Shown here: one piece after another, positions 44,527-53,474 of the stretch
How positions within the stretch are numbered: the stretch's first letter is position 1
Layout of the letters: each line of letters starts with the position of its first letter
Made by a program: the position numbers and the translations under genes
The notes under the pieces: model-generated
Databases searched by the model: none
Told to the model about the DNA's origin: nothing
Seen by the model: only the letters and a program-made list of their open reading frames with translations
NCBI RefSeq assembly: GCF_000421145.1
Contig: NZ_ATWH01000004.1
Span: 1 to 64,000, forward strand
Direction: 5' to 3'
From: Glaciibacter superstes DSM 21135
GTDB taxonomy: Bacteria; Actinomycetota; Actinomycetes; Actinomycetales; Microbacteriaceae
Length of the DNA stretch: 64,000 bases

Positions 44527-45651
44527 TTACTTGAGGTCGTCCTCGGTGTAGTAGCCACCGTCGATCAGGATTTCCTTGTAGTTGTCCACCGTAACGATCT
44601 GCGACTCAAGCAGGAAGGACGGAACGACCTTCACCTCGTTGTCGTAGGTTTCTTCGTCGTTCACCTCGACCTCTTCGCCGGTCAGGATGGCGTCAACCAT
44701 GCTGACGGCCTGCTTGCCCAGTTCGCGGGTGTCCTTGTAGATCGTCGAGTACTGCTCGCCCGCGATGATCGACTTGACCGAACCGACCTCGGCGTCCTGA
44801 CCGGTGATGACCGGCAGTGCATCAGCCGAGTAGCCGCCGCTGGTGAGAGCGGAGATGATGCCGATGGAGAGGCCGTCATACGGGGAGAGCACGCCGTCGA
44901 TCTTGGCGGAACCGTCGATGGTGAGCAGGTTCTCCATGCGCTCCTGGGCCGTCTCCGGCAGCCAGCGGAGGATGGCAGCCTGCTCGAAGTCGAGCTGGCC
45001 GCTCGGTACGTTCAGCACCTTAGAGTCGAGGTACGGCTGCAGGGTGTCCATCGCGCCGTTCCAGAAGAACGTGGCGTTGTTGTCATCGGGGCTTCCCGCG
45101 AACAACTCGACGTTGAACGGGCCGGCAGCGCCAGTCTCCTTGCCGTCGGCGTCGAGGATGCCGAGGCCGGTCAGCAGGGAGGTCGCCTGCTGCACGCCCA
45201 CCTTGTAGTTGTCGAAGGTGGTGTAGTAGTCGACGTTCTCGGTGCCGAGGATCAGACGGTCATACGCGATGACGGGAATGTCCTGGTCGGCCGCGCTCTG
45301 CAGCACGTCGGTCAGGGTGGTGCCGTCGATCGAGGCGACGATCAGGGCCTTGGCGCCCTTGGCGATCATGTTCTCGATCTGGGAGACCTGGGTCGCGATC
45401 TCGTCGTTGGCGAACTGCAGGTCGACCTTGTAACCGAGGTCTTCCAGCGCTGACTTGACGTTGTCGCCGTCCGCGATCCAGCGCTCTGACTGCTGGGTCG
45501 GCATGGCAACGCCGACCGTGATGGCCGACTTGTCGATGTCGCCACCGGCGTCTGCGCCTTCGTCTGAGCCTCCACGCCCTCCGCTGCACGCGGCGAGCGA
45601 CAGTGCGAGGCCTGCGGCAGCAATGCCGAGGAATACCTTGCTCTTCTTCAC
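44527..45651 (-). CDS. chvE: Sugar-binding lipoprotein (ChvE-like, arabinose cluster)
   Basis: This 374-residue periplasmic-binding-type protein has a lipoprotein signal ([21 protein letters not shown], shown here as far as the cysteine near residue 21). It continues in the Peripla_BP_4 fold with [20 protein letters not shown] and [20 protein letters not shown], typical of the ChvE/multiple-sugar subgroup. GTG 45651 after AAGGAAACACA is preferred over ATG 45666. It lies between araA and the transporter genes, 82 bases after araA. Likely ligand L-arabinose, by context. Confidence 0.93.
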   Translation of the reverse strand: MKKSKVFLGIAAAGLALSLAACSGGRGGSDEGADAGGDIDKSAITVGVAMPTQQSERWIADGDNVKSALEDLGYKVDLQFANDEIATQVSQIENMIAKGAKALIVASIDGTTLTDVLQSAADQDIPVIAYDRLILGTENVDYYTTFDNYKVGVQQATSLLTGLGILDADGKETGAAGPFNVELFAGSPDDNNATFFWNGAMDTLQPYLDSKVLNVPSGQLDFEQAAILRWLPETAQERMENLLTIDGSAKIDGVLSPYDGLSIGIISALTSGGYSADALPVITGQDAEVGSVKSIIAGEQYSTIYKDTRELGKQAVSMVDAILTGEEVEVNDEETYDNEVKVVPSFLLESQIVTVDNYKEILIDGGYYTEDDLK

Positions 45652-45733
45652 TGTGTTTCCTTCCATACTGTTTTGTGATGCTGTGTTCGAGTGTGAATCT
45701 TTATCGATGGTGAATCCGTGGGAACTGCGGTGA

Positions 45734-47251
45734 TTACAGGCCCTGTGCCAGTCGGTAGTAGGCCTGGTTCCAGCGCACCTCGCGCGTGAAATCACGCAGG
45801 GTGGTGGTCTTGTCGATCACGAGAAGCTCTGTACGAGCGATCTCGGCGAAATCGTGGAACACCTCGATGCCGACGGCGGTCGACATCACGGTGTGGTGGG
45901 CGGCACCGGCGGTCAGCCAGGCGGCGGCGGAAGTCGCGAAGTCCGGTTCAGGGCGCCACACCGCGCGACCCACAGGAAGGTTCGGCAGTGCCGCGGTCGG
46001 TTCGACGACCTCAACGACGTTGGCCACCAGTCGGAACCGGTCGCGCATGTCGCTCATCGCGACAACGACCGCCGGGCCCGGGTCGGCGTTGAAGACCAGG
46101 CGAACCGGGTCTTCCTTGCCGCCGATGCCGAGCGGGTGGATCTCCAGCGTCGGTTTGGTGGTCGTCAGCGCCGGACTCACCTCGAGCATGTGGGCACCGA
46201 GGATGAGCTCCTGGCCGGGCACCAGGTCGTAGGTGTAGTCCTCCATCAGGCTGGCACCGCCGGGCAGGCCGGCCCCCATCACGTTGGCGATGCGCACGAG
46301 AACGGATGTCTTCCAGTCGCCTTCTGCCCCGAAGCCGTAGCCTGCGGCCATCAGCCGCTGCACGGCGAGGCCCGGCAGCTGCCGCAAGGCGCCGAGGTCT
46401 TCGAAACTGGTGGTGAATGCGCCGAATCCGCCCTCTTCGAGGAACGACAAGAGCCCGAGCTCGATGGCAGCCCCATAGCGGAGCGACTCGTGGCGATCGC
46501 CGCCATTGCGGAGTTCTGGAACAACCTCGTAGAGGTCTTCGTACTCAGCCACCAGCGCGTCGATGGCCGCATCGCTTGACGCGTGCACGGCATCCGCGAG
46601 TTCATTGACGCCCCAGGTGTTGACCTGAACGCCGAAGCGGAGCTCGGCCTCGGTCTTGTCGCCCTCTGTGACGGCGACGTAACGCATGTTGTCGCCGAAA
46701 CGGGCGACCTTCAGGCTGCGGGAAGCTGCCCAGCCTGCTGCGGCGCGGCTCCAGCTGCCGATCTGCGCGGTGACGCCGGGGTTCGACACATGGCCGACGA
46801 CCGTCTTGCGGGCGACGCCGAGACGAGTCTGGATGTAACCGAATTCGCGGTCGCCGTGCGCGGCCTGATTGAGGTTCATGAAGTCGAAGTCGATGTCGGC
46901 CCACGGCAGTTCGACGTTTGCCTGCGTGTGCAGATGCAGCAGCGGCTTCGTGAGCGCATCGAGCCCGGCGATCCACATCTTCGCGGGCGAGAACGTGTGC
47001 ATCCAGGCGATCAGGCCGATGACGTTGTCGTTCGCGTTGGCGTCGAGGGCGGCACGGCGGATGGAATCGGAGTCCTTCAGAACCGGCTTCCAGACGACCT
47101 TCACCGGAATGTCGCCGGCCGCATCGAGGGCGCGGGCAATCTCCTGGGACTGGTCGGCGACCTGGCGGAGGGTCTCCTCGCCGTAGAGGTTCTGGCTTCC
47201 GGTGAAGAACCAGATCTCGTACTGGTCGAGGGTGGTGGAGAGTGCCGGCAT
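45734..47251 (-). CDS. araA: L-arabinose isomerase
   Basis: This 505-residue protein opens with [19 protein letters not shown]. It holds the metal-binding and catalytic residues in [10 protein letters not shown] (Glu near 309), [13 protein letters not shown] (Glu near 336), [11 protein letters not shown] (His near 353) and [10 protein letters not shown] (His near 455). It interconverts L-arabinose and L-ribulose with a divalent metal. The ATG overlaps the araD stop (TAATG). Length is typical. Confidence 0.97.
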   Translation of the reverse strand: MPALSTTLDQYEIWFFTGSQNLYGEETLRQVADQSQEIARALDAAGDIPVKVVWKPVLKDSDSIRRAALDANANDNVIGLIAWMHTFSPAKMWIAGLDALTKPLLHLHTQANVELPWADIDFDFMNLNQAAHGDREFGYIQTRLGVARKTVVGHVSNPGVTAQIGSWSRAAAGWAASRSLKVARFGDNMRYVAVTEGDKTEAELRFGVQVNTWGVNELADAVHASSDAAIDALVAEYEDLYEVVPELRNGGDRHESLRYGAAIELGLLSFLEEGGFGAFTTSFEDLGALRQLPGLAVQRLMAAGYGFGAEGDWKTSVLVRIANVMGAGLPGGASLMEDYTYDLVPGQELILGAHMLEVSPALTTTKPTLEIHPLGIGGKEDPVRLVFNADPGPAVVVAMSDMRDRFRLVANVVEVVEPTAALPNLPVGRAVWRPEPDFATSAAAWLTAGAAHHTVMSTAVGIEVFHDFAEIARTELLVIDKTTTLRDFTREVRWNQAYYRLAQGL

Positions 47252-47961
47252 TACTTCAGTGCTCCTTGTGGGGCTTGCCCGTAAACGTTCTGATAGCGGT
47301 CGAAGAGGGAGTCGACGGCGGCTTGCGGGATGGGCACCAGCTCGCCGCCCTGGCGGGCGATGTGCACCGTGCGGGCGACGTCTTCGACCATGACCGCGGC
47401 CTTGACCGCGTCGCGAGCGTCTTTGCCGATGGTGAACGGGCCGTGGTTCTGCATCAGGACGGCGCGGGAACGATGCCCGGTGAGCGTGTCGACGATGCCC
47501 CGGCCGATGGAGTCGTCACCAATGATGGCGAATGGGCCGATCGGGATCTCTCCGCCGAACTCGTCTGCCATGGCAGTGATAACACAGGGAATGGCTTCGG
47601 CGCGGGCTGCCCAGGCGGTGGCGTAGGTCGAGTGGGTGTGCACGACCCCGCCGACCTCTGGCATATTCCGGTAGACGTATGCGTGGGCGGCGGTGTCGCT
47701 GGACGGCGAACGTTCGGAGCCGGGCGTACCGGGAATGACAGCGCCGTCGAGGTCGCAGAGGATCATGTTCTCTGGGGCGAGGTCTGCATAGTCGACACCG
47801 CTGGGCTTGATCACGAACAGGTCGGCGCCCGGGACTCGTCCTGAGACGTTGCCGCCGGTCCAGACGACCAGGCCGTTGCGGGTCAGCTCGGAGTGCAGGC
47901 GGGCGATGTCGGCGCGCACCCGGGCGACGGCGACCTCGACCTGCGGACCATAGGTGCTCAT
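47251..47961 (-). CDS. araD: L-ribulose-5-phosphate 4-epimerase
   Basis: This 236-residue class II aldolase-type enzyme has [14 protein letters not shown] near 30-45, the zinc-binding [11 protein letters not shown] near 102-112, and [16 protein letters not shown] near 172. It converts L-ribulose 5-phosphate to D-xylulose 5-phosphate. It is coupled by overlaps to araB before (ATGA) and araA after. Confidence 0.96.
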   Translation of the reverse strand: MSTYGPQVEVAVARVRADIARLHSELTRNGLVVWTGGNVSGRVPGADLFVIKPSGVDYADLAPENMILCDLDGAVIPGTPGSERSPSSDTAAHAYVYRNMPEVGGVVHTHSTYATAWAARAEAIPCVITAMADEFGGEIPIGPFAIIGDDSIGRGIVDTLTGHRSRAVLMQNHGPFTIGKDARDAVKAAVMVEDVARTVHIARQGGELVPIPQAAVDSLFDRYQNVYGQAPQGALK

Positions 47962-49775
47962 GCCTGAACCTCAGCTTTGCCGGCCGCGGAGGTGGCATCC
48001 GTTGCCTGTCCAACGGATGCCGCTGCCTCGCGCTTGAGCGCGCGCAGCCGGTGCATCACGTCATTGCCGCCACGACCGAAGTAGTCGTAGAGCAGCGTGT
48101 ACTCGGCGAAGAGGCGGTCGTACGCTGCGGCAGATTCCTCGTTCGGCATATACACGTTCTTGTTCAGCTTGCCCATCGATTTCCCTGCGGCGCGCACGTC
48201 GGGGTATGCGCCAGCGGCGACGGCCGCGTGAATGGCGGAGCCGAGTGCGGGCCCCTGGTCGCTGGCGATTGTGGAGATCGGCAGGCGAAGCACGTCACTG
48301 TAGGTCTGCATCAGGAAGGGGTTCTTGAGGAGTCCGCCGGCGACGATGAACTCGGTGACGGGCACTCCGGCCGTGTTGAACGTCTCAACGATGGTGCGGG
48401 TGCCGAACGCGGTGGACTCGAGCAGGGCGCGGTAGGTCTCCTCCGTGCGGGTGGCCAGCGTCGTGCCGACGACAACGCCGGAGAGTTCGTGGTCGACCAG
48501 CACAGAACGGTTGCCGCTGTGCCAGTCGAGCGCGACCAGACCGTGCGCTCCGACCGGTGCAACGGCAGCGAGGTCGGTCAGATACTGGTGGATGCTGGTG
48601 CCCGCGGCATCCGCTGCCTCGAAATAGGCCTGCGGAACCTGGTTGTTCACGTACCAGGCGAAGATGTCGCCGACGCCGGACTGGCCGGCCTCGTAGCCAT
48701 AGAGCCCGGAGACGATGCCACCGTCGACGACGCCGCACATGCCGGGGACCTCGGCGAGGGAGTCTGAGTTCATGACGTGACAGGTGGATGTGCCCATGAT
48801 GGCGACCATCTGGCCGGGCTCCACGGCCTGTGCGGCCGGGGCGGTGACGTGGGCGTCGACATTGCCGACGGCGACGGCGATGCCCTCCGGCAGGCCGATC
48901 CACTCGGCCGCCTGTGCGCTCAAGCCACCGGCGGATGCGCCGAGCTGGCCGATCTCGTGGGCCACTTTGTCGATGGCGAACGTGGCGAAATCGGGGTTCA
49001 GCGCTCCGAGGAACTCCTCGCTCGGGTACTGGCCGTCCTGCAGTATCCCCTTGTAACCGGCCGTGCAGGCGTTGCGCACGTACTGGCCGGTGAGCTGCCA
49101 GACGATCCAGTCTGCGGCCTCGACCCAGTGGTCCATGCGGTTGTAGAGCTCTGGGTCTTCCTCGAGCAGCTGCAGGCCCTTGGCGAACTCCCACTCACTG
49201 GAAATCAGTCCGCCGTAGCGCGGCAGCCACCTCTCGCCGCGCTCGGCGGCGAGGTCGTTGATGCGGTCGGCGTGCGGCTGGGCAGCGTGGTGCTTCCACA
49301 GCTTCACGTAGGCGTGCGGACGATCGGCGTACTCCGGAAGTTCGTTCAGCGGCGTGCCGTCTGCGATGACGGGAACCATTGTGCAGGCGGTGAAGTCGGT
49401 ACCGACGCCGATCACCTGCGCCGGGTCGATGCCGGCGTTCGCGACCGCGGCGGGCACGGCAGACTTCAGCACGTCGATGTAGTCCTGCGGAACCTGGAGC
49501 GCCCAGTCTGGCGGGAGTTGCTTGCCGGTTGCAGCGAGGGTGGTATCCATCACGGCGTGCGGGTAGTCGAGCACCGCGCTGCCGAGTTCGGCGCCGTCGG
49601 AGACCCGCACCACCACGGCACGGCCCGAGAGGGTGCCGTAGTCGATTCCGATGACGTACTGCTCGCCAGCGGCTGCTGCAGTGGAGGAGGCCCGTTCTGC
49701 GACCGGTGCTGTGCCCGCGGCCAACCCGCCCGACTCGGTCGAGGCTGTGCCTGGCTGCGTGGCGGGCGTGCTCAC
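47958..49775 (-). CDS. araB: Ribulokinase
   Basis: This 605-residue FGGY kinase has IGIDYGTLSGRAVVV near 45-59, GVGTDFTACTMVPV near 125, LVDHELSGVVVGTTL near 425 and EFIVAGGLLKNPF near 480. It phosphorylates L-ribulose. A low-complexity Ala/Ser/Thr extension of about 40 residues precedes the catalytic domain; GTG 49775 is supported by AAGGGAG. It is first in araBDA, with a LacI-type operator about 100 bases upstream. Confidence 0.96.
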   Translation of the reverse strand: MSTPATQPGTASTESGGLAAGTAPVAERASSTAAAAGEQYVIGIDYGTLSGRAVVVRVSDGAELGSAVLDYPHAVMDTTLAATGKQLPPDWALQVPQDYIDVLKSAVPAAVANAGIDPAQVIGVGTDFTACTMVPVIADGTPLNELPEYADRPHAYVKLWKHHAAQPHADRINDLAAERGERWLPRYGGLISSEWEFAKGLQLLEEDPELYNRMDHWVEAADWIVWQLTGQYVRNACTAGYKGILQDGQYPSEEFLGALNPDFATFAIDKVAHEIGQLGASAGGLSAQAAEWIGLPEGIAVAVGNVDAHVTAPAAQAVEPGQMVAIMGTSTCHVMNSDSLAEVPGMCGVVDGGIVSGLYGYEAGQSGVGDIFAWYVNNQVPQAYFEAADAAGTSIHQYLTDLAAVAPVGAHGLVALDWHSGNRSVLVDHELSGVVVGTTLATRTEETYRALLESTAFGTRTIVETFNTAGVPVTEFIVAGGLLKNPFLMQTYSDVLRLPISTIASDQGPALGSAIHAAVAAGAYPDVRAAGKSMGKLNKNVYMPNEESAAAYDRLFAEYTLLYDYFGRGGNDVMHRLRALKREAAASVGQATDATSAAGKAEVQA

Positions 49776-49873
49776 GAATCGACTCCCTTGTCCGTACCTG
49801 GTGCGGATGGCGTTGGTGTTGCGCGGCGTGCTGCCGTGACCTGATGGGTGGTGCTGTGGCGACGATGTGCCCG

Positions 49874-49891
49874 AATGTGAACGGTCACATT
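49874..49891. promoter_or_regulatory. LacI-type operator of the arabinose operon
   Basis: AATGTGAACGGTCACATT is an 18-bp palindrome with a CG centre, one mismatched pair, 99 bases before araB. The regulator gene at 52261 carries related sites (53333-53348 and 53409-53427), so the same repressor likely binds all three. Confidence 0.75.
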
Positions 49892-50008
49892 GATCAGCCT
49901 ATGTTAGCCGCATTCGGGTTTCGCCTGTCAAGTCCCGAAGGTCTCGGTTCGGTAACCCTGCCCGCCACGGGTGTCGGCGGCGGTATTCGCCCGTGGGTCG
50001 AGGGTCCG

Positions 50009-50068
50009 GGCACTCAGAAATGTCCTGGGCACCCGCAATTGCGGGTGCCCAGGACATTTTCGGGTGCC
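50009..50068. repeat. 60-bp palindromic repeat element, copy 2
   Basis: Identical to 41580-41639 and in the same orientation. The perfect 42-bp palindrome is 50018-50059. It lies 33 bases after the MFS stop on the minus strand, just as copy 1 lies after the permease stop. The two copies bracket araBDA and the importer. Confidence 0.95.
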
Positions 50069-50101
50069 AGCAGCGGTAGTCGTTTCCCATCTCGCACGAC
50101 G

Positions 50102-51547
50102 TCAGGCGACGGATGCCGCGGTGCTGGCGCCCGCCCCAGGCACCGACACCGAGGCCCGCAGGCTGGCACCACCACCGAGCAGCCAGAGCGCGACGGCGAG
50201 CGCGAAGCAGCCCACGAACGGCCACACGCCGCCCATCGGCACGAGGGCGGTGAACACGATGCCGGTCAGGGCGATTGCGACGGCTGAGCCGATCGCATCC
50301 GAGATGGAGATCGCCGAACTCACGAAGCCCTGGTTCAGTTGGGTCGACGATTGAAGCGCCATCACCGAGGTGCGCGGGTACATGAGGCCCATTCCGGCGC
50401 CGGCAAAACCCCAGCCGATAATCAGCAACACGGCCGCCATCCCGAGCATCGCACCGACCAGCACCACTGTCAGCGCGAAGCCGAGCAGCAGGAGACCGAT
50501 GCGGAGGCACGCCCGGTGGTCGAGCCGGTCAGAGAATCGCCCCTGCACCCACGACGCACTCGCCCAGGCCAGGCCTCCGAGGGTGAGGGCCAGCCCTGCC
50601 ATCGACGCGGTGAGCCCGTATTCGGCGGTCAGCAGGTACGGCACGTAGATCTCGGCGGCGAAGAACGACCCGGCGATCAGCCCGCGCAGCAACACCACGC
50701 TCGGCAGACCGAATGCCGCGCGGAGCGTCCCGACCGGCAGGAGCGGCCGAAGCGCGAAGGCCAGCGCGATGATCGCGACGAACGGCAACACCCAGCGCAG
50801 CAGATCCCCCGCACCGGCGGAGAGGTTCAGCACGAGTACGGCCACTGCCGCCAGCGCCGACCAGGCTATGCGCGCAGTGCTCCAGGGCGCAGCATCCGTT
50901 TGCGGACTGTCGCTGAGCCCGCGCATGGCCGGCACCACCATGAACAGCGCCGGCACCACCAGCAGCACAACGCCGAGGAACACCCACGGCCAGCCGACCG
51001 TGTCTGCGACCACGCCGGCCACGAACGGGCCGACCAGCGAAGGTATGACCCACGCGGCCGCGAACCCGGCGAAGATGCTCGGCTGCAGCCGAGCAGGGTA
51101 GACCCGCGCCACGATGACGTAGAGGGCAACCGTCAGCGCGCCACCGCCGAAGCCGTGAATCAGGCGTCCGGTGACCAACAGCTCCATGCTCGGCGCGGTG
51201 CCGGCGACGAGAAGGCCAACGATGAAGAGGGCGACGGCTGCGTAGAGCGGCGCACGAGGACCGCGCCGGTCAGCCCAGTTGCCGGCCAGCACCATCCCCA
51301 CCACGCTGACCGCGAGAGGGCCGGCGAAGGCGAGCGCATAGAGCGACTGGCCGTCCAGCTCAGCGCTGACGCTCGGCATGATCGTCGTCACGGCGAGCGA
51401 CTCGAATGCCGACAGCAGGATGAGCGCGCACATGCCGATGCTGATCCAGCGGTAGCGAACGCTGAGCACGCCGCCTGGTTCGTCAGCTTCTGCCTGGCCG
51501 GTTCCGGCATCCGTCGTCTTGGTCACTTCTCGATTATCCACGGTCAC
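50102..51547 (-). CDS. MFS transporter (drug-efflux type), SoxR-controlled
   Basis: This 481-residue protein has about 14 hydrophobic segments, NWADRRGPRAPLY (loop 2-3 motif A-like) near 95 and LIHGFGGGALTVALYVIVAR near 130, typical of drug/H+ antiporters of the DHA2-like groups. GTG 51547 is seven bases after the -10 of the SoxR-type promoter, so the mRNA is probably leaderless; a downstream GTG (51526) is an alternative start. Divergent soxR and a perfect SoxR box in the gap indicate induction by redox-active compounds, which the pump may export. Confidence 0.9.
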   Translation of the reverse strand: MTVDNREVTKTTDAGTGQAEADEPGGVLSVRYRWISIGMCALILLSAFESLAVTTIMPSVSAELDGQSLYALAFAGPLAVSVVGMVLAGNWADRRGPRAPLYAAVALFIVGLLVAGTAPSMELLVTGRLIHGFGGGALTVALYVIVARVYPARLQPSIFAGFAAAWVIPSLVGPFVAGVVADTVGWPWVFLGVVLLVVPALFMVVPAMRGLSDSPQTDAAPWSTARIAWSALAAVAVLVLNLSAGAGDLLRWVLPFVAIIALAFALRPLLPVGTLRAAFGLPSVVLLRGLIAGSFFAAEIYVPYLLTAEYGLTASMAGLALTLGGLAWASASWVQGRFSDRLDHRACLRIGLLLLGFALTVVLVGAMLGMAAVLLIIGWGFAGAGMGLMYPRTSVMALQSSTQLNQGFVSSAISISDAIGSAVAIALTGIVFTALVPMGGVWPFVGCFALAVALWLLGGGASLRASVSVPGAGASTAASVA

Positions 51548-51554
51548 GGGCGCC

Positions 51555-51585
51555 AGCCTAAGACCTCAACTAATGTTGAGGTCAA
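51555..51585 (-). promoter_or_regulatory. SoxR operator within a 19-bp-spacer promoter
   Basis: ACCTCAACTAATGTTGAGGT at 51563-51582 is the SoxR-box palindrome. On the minus strand TTGACC (51585-51580) and TAGGCT (51560-51555) flank it with 19 bases between, the overlong MerR-type spacer that needs activator distortion. It drives the MFS gene and may also serve soxR on the other strand. Confidence 0.9.
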
Positions 51586-51625
51586 GCTTTTGCGCATGCA
51601 GCTTTGACACCAGAAGGAGATGCGA

Positions 51626-52081
51626 ATGGGGCAGATCGGTGGAGGACGGCACGCAACGCTCACGGTCGGCGACCTGGCTGCGCGCAGCGGGGTGGCGGTG
51701 TCTGCGCTGCACTTCTACGAGCGCAAGGGGTTGCTGGATAGTGAGCGCACGAGCGGCAACCAGCGGCGCTACCGGCGAGACGCACTACGTCGGGTCGCGT
51801 TCATCCGGGTGTCGCAGCGGGTCGGCATTCCGCTCGCCGACATCCGTACCGCTCTCGCGTCGCTGCCAGAGGAGCGCACGCCGACCAAGGCGGACTGGGC
51901 ACGACTGTCGCGGGTCTGGCGCGAGGAGCTCGACGAGCGCATCGCCGCGCTCGAGCACCTGCGGAACGACCTCACCGGCTGCATCGGCTGCGGCTGCCTG
52001 AGCCTTCGCACCTGCGCCTTGCAGAACCCAGACGACCAGCTCGGCGAAGGCGGCATCGGGCCCCGGCGCTGGCAGGACTGA
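51626..52081 (+). CDS. soxR: Redox-sensing MerR-family regulator SoxR
   Basis: This 151-residue protein has a MerR winged helix ([22 protein letters not shown], shown in part; residues 14-35), a dimerisation helix, and a [2Fe-2S] site Cys119, Cys122, Cys124, Cys130 (CX2CXCX5C) as in SoxR. ATG 51626 is chosen because AAGGAG lies seven bases before it; ATG 51620 would sit directly on the ribosome site. It is divergent from the MFS pump and separated from it by the SoxR box. Confidence 0.96.
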   Translation: MGQIGGGRHATLTVGDLAARSGVAVSALHFYERKGLLDSERTSGNQRRYRRDALRRVAFIRVSQRVGIPLADIRTALASLPEERTPTKADWARLSRVWREELDERIAALEHLRNDLTGCIGCGCLSLRTCALQNPDDQLGEGGIGPRRWQD

Positions 52082-52124
52082 GGCGGACAGCACCCATCAC
52101 CCGCTGGCTCCTGCCGCTGCTCCA

Positions 52125-52193
52125 ACCGGGCCCAGGTTTTGCGACCGGGCCCAGGATAAAAAGGTGGGCCTCGCCACAAAAACGCGGGCCCAG
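52125..52193 (+). repeat. Short GGGCCCAG-containing repeats after soxR
   Basis: ACCGGGCCCAGG occurs at 52125-52136 and 52144-52155, and GGGCCCAG again at 52186-52193, in the 179-base gap between soxR and the convergent lacI. They could form alternative hairpins that end transcription from both sides; no T-run is seen. Confidence 0.5.
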
Positions 52194-52260
52194 CCACCCA
52201 GCGCGGCGGACACGACCAGGCGCGTCATCAGGTACGCGCAGGCGACGGATGCCGCAGGCG

Positions 52261-53298
52261 TCAGGACGCGGGCGGCCCGGTCGAAGCGCGCACGACGAGT
52301 TCCGGCATGATCGTGCTGCGGTACTCCTCCACAGTGTCCTCCTCCAACGTGTCGCCGGCGAGGTCTCCGAGCAGGAGGGCGATCGCGCGCTTTCCGACTT
52401 CGGCGAAGTCCTGCCGCACGGTTGTCAGCGGCGGCCAGAAGTGCGCGGCCTCCGGAATGTCGTCGAAACCGACGATGCTCACGTCGCGCGGAATGTCGAG
52501 GCCCGCATCACGGAAGGCGTGCATCAGCCCGAGCGCCATCTGATCGTTCGACGAGAAGATGGCCGTGAAGTCGCGCACCCGCAGCAGCTCGCGTCCGGCG
52601 TGGTAGCCAAAGTCTGCGGTCCAGTCGCCGAGGATCGGAGCCGTCGTTGGAACATCCTGCGCGCCCATCTCCTCGAGGAAGCCGCGCATCCGCGCCTCAG
52701 CCTCGATCCAGTCCTGCGGGCCGGCCAGATGGTAAATGTCGGTGTGGCCGGCCTCGATCAGGTGCCGTGTGGCGAGCCGGGCACCGGCGATCTGGTCGAC
52801 AGAGAGCGCATGGTCGCCGAGCCGGCCTGTTGACTGGAGGCTGACGAACGGCACGTCGATCGCCAGGTTCTCGAGGGCGTCGAATACCCGAACCTGCGGC
52901 GCGATCACCACGATTCCCTCGACTGCCTGGTACATGAGGTGGTCGAGGGCCGCCGCAATCGACTCCGGATCGACCGACGTCAGGTTCGCAGTGTTGACGT
53001 AGTAGCCGGCGTCCCTGGCCGCGTCCTGAATCGCTGCAATACTGCTCGCCGGGCCATACTCCGAGCTCGACGCGCTCAGCACCCCGATGGTGCGGGAACG
53101 CCCCTTCACCAGCGCGCGGGCAGCACGGTTCGGTCGGTATTGCAGCTCCTCCATCACCTGCAGCACGCGCGCTTTTGTGGTGTCGCGAATGCTCGGGTGG
53201 TCGTTCAGCACGCGTGACACGGTCTGGTGCGACACCCCGGCCAGGCGTGCGACATCACGGATGCTGGGGGCACGACCCCGAGGAGACTCGACTTTCAC
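52261..53298 (-). CDS. LacI-family regulator, probable arabinose repressor
   Basis: This 345-residue regulator has a LacI helix-turn-helix in PSIRDVARLAGVSHQTVSRV (about residues 11-30), hinge ARALVKGRSRTIGVLSAS and an effector domain with VSIVGFDDIPEAAHFWPPLT near 270. GTG 53298 is preferred over GTG 53346 because the latter start would place the operator 53333-53348 inside the coding start; the longer frame cannot be excluded. Two operator-like sites precede it and a third precedes araB, so autoregulation and araBDA control are likely. Confidence 0.85.
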   Translation of the reverse strand: MKVESPRGRAPSIRDVARLAGVSHQTVSRVLNDHPSIRDTTKARVLQVMEELQYRPNRAARALVKGRSRTIGVLSASSSEYGPASSIAAIQDAARDAGYYVNTANLTSVDPESIAAALDHLMYQAVEGIVVIAPQVRVFDALENLAIDVPFVSLQSTGRLGDHALSVDQIAGARLATRHLIEAGHTDIYHLAGPQDWIEAEARMRGFLEEMGAQDVPTTAPILGDWTADFGYHAGRELLRVRDFTAIFSSNDQMALGLMHAFRDAGLDIPRDVSIVGFDDIPEAAHFWPPLTTVRQDFAEVGKRAIALLLGDLAGDTLEEDTVEEYRSTIMPELVVRASTGPPAS

Positions 53299-53332
53299 GG
53301 ACAGATACCTGGCTTTCCTGTGCACGGTGTTC

Positions 53333-53348
53333 ATGTGCACGGTCACAC
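53333..53348. promoter_or_regulatory. LacI-type operator near the regulator start
   Basis: ATGTGCACGGTCACAC matches the araB operator ATGTGAACGGTCACAT at 14 of 16 positions and keeps the CG centre. Confidence 0.65.
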
Positions 53349-53408
53349 TTGTGAACGCAGGTCAATTATGCACACAGCGCAGTCACCGCAGCGAGACAGT
53401 GGACAGCA

Positions 53409-53427
53409 CAATGTGACTGTCACATTG
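53409..53427. promoter_or_regulatory. Palindromic operator-like site upstream of the LacI gene
   Basis: CAATGTGACTGTCACATTG is a perfect 19-bp odd palindrome with the same TGTGA/TCACA arms as the araB operator but a one-base-shorter centre. It lies about 110 bases before the regulator start. Confidence 0.6.
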
Positions 53428-53474
53428 CGCGTCGCTCAGGCCGGGAACCCTCTGCAGCCGGGTCGACCTTCGCT

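Larger units (their letters stand above)
49776..50101. other. 326-base gap between araB and the MFS gene: operator and palindrome
   Basis: It contains the operator at 49874-49891 that probably controls araB and the 60-bp palindromic element at 50009-50068. The remaining bases show no gene. Confidence 0.75.

Noticed and set aside
50339..51607. Plus-strand frame of 422 codons opposite the MFS gene
   Set aside because: Its composition (Arg/Gln/His runs) is typical of an antisense shadow; the MFS gene on the other strand has clear motifs and its own promoter.
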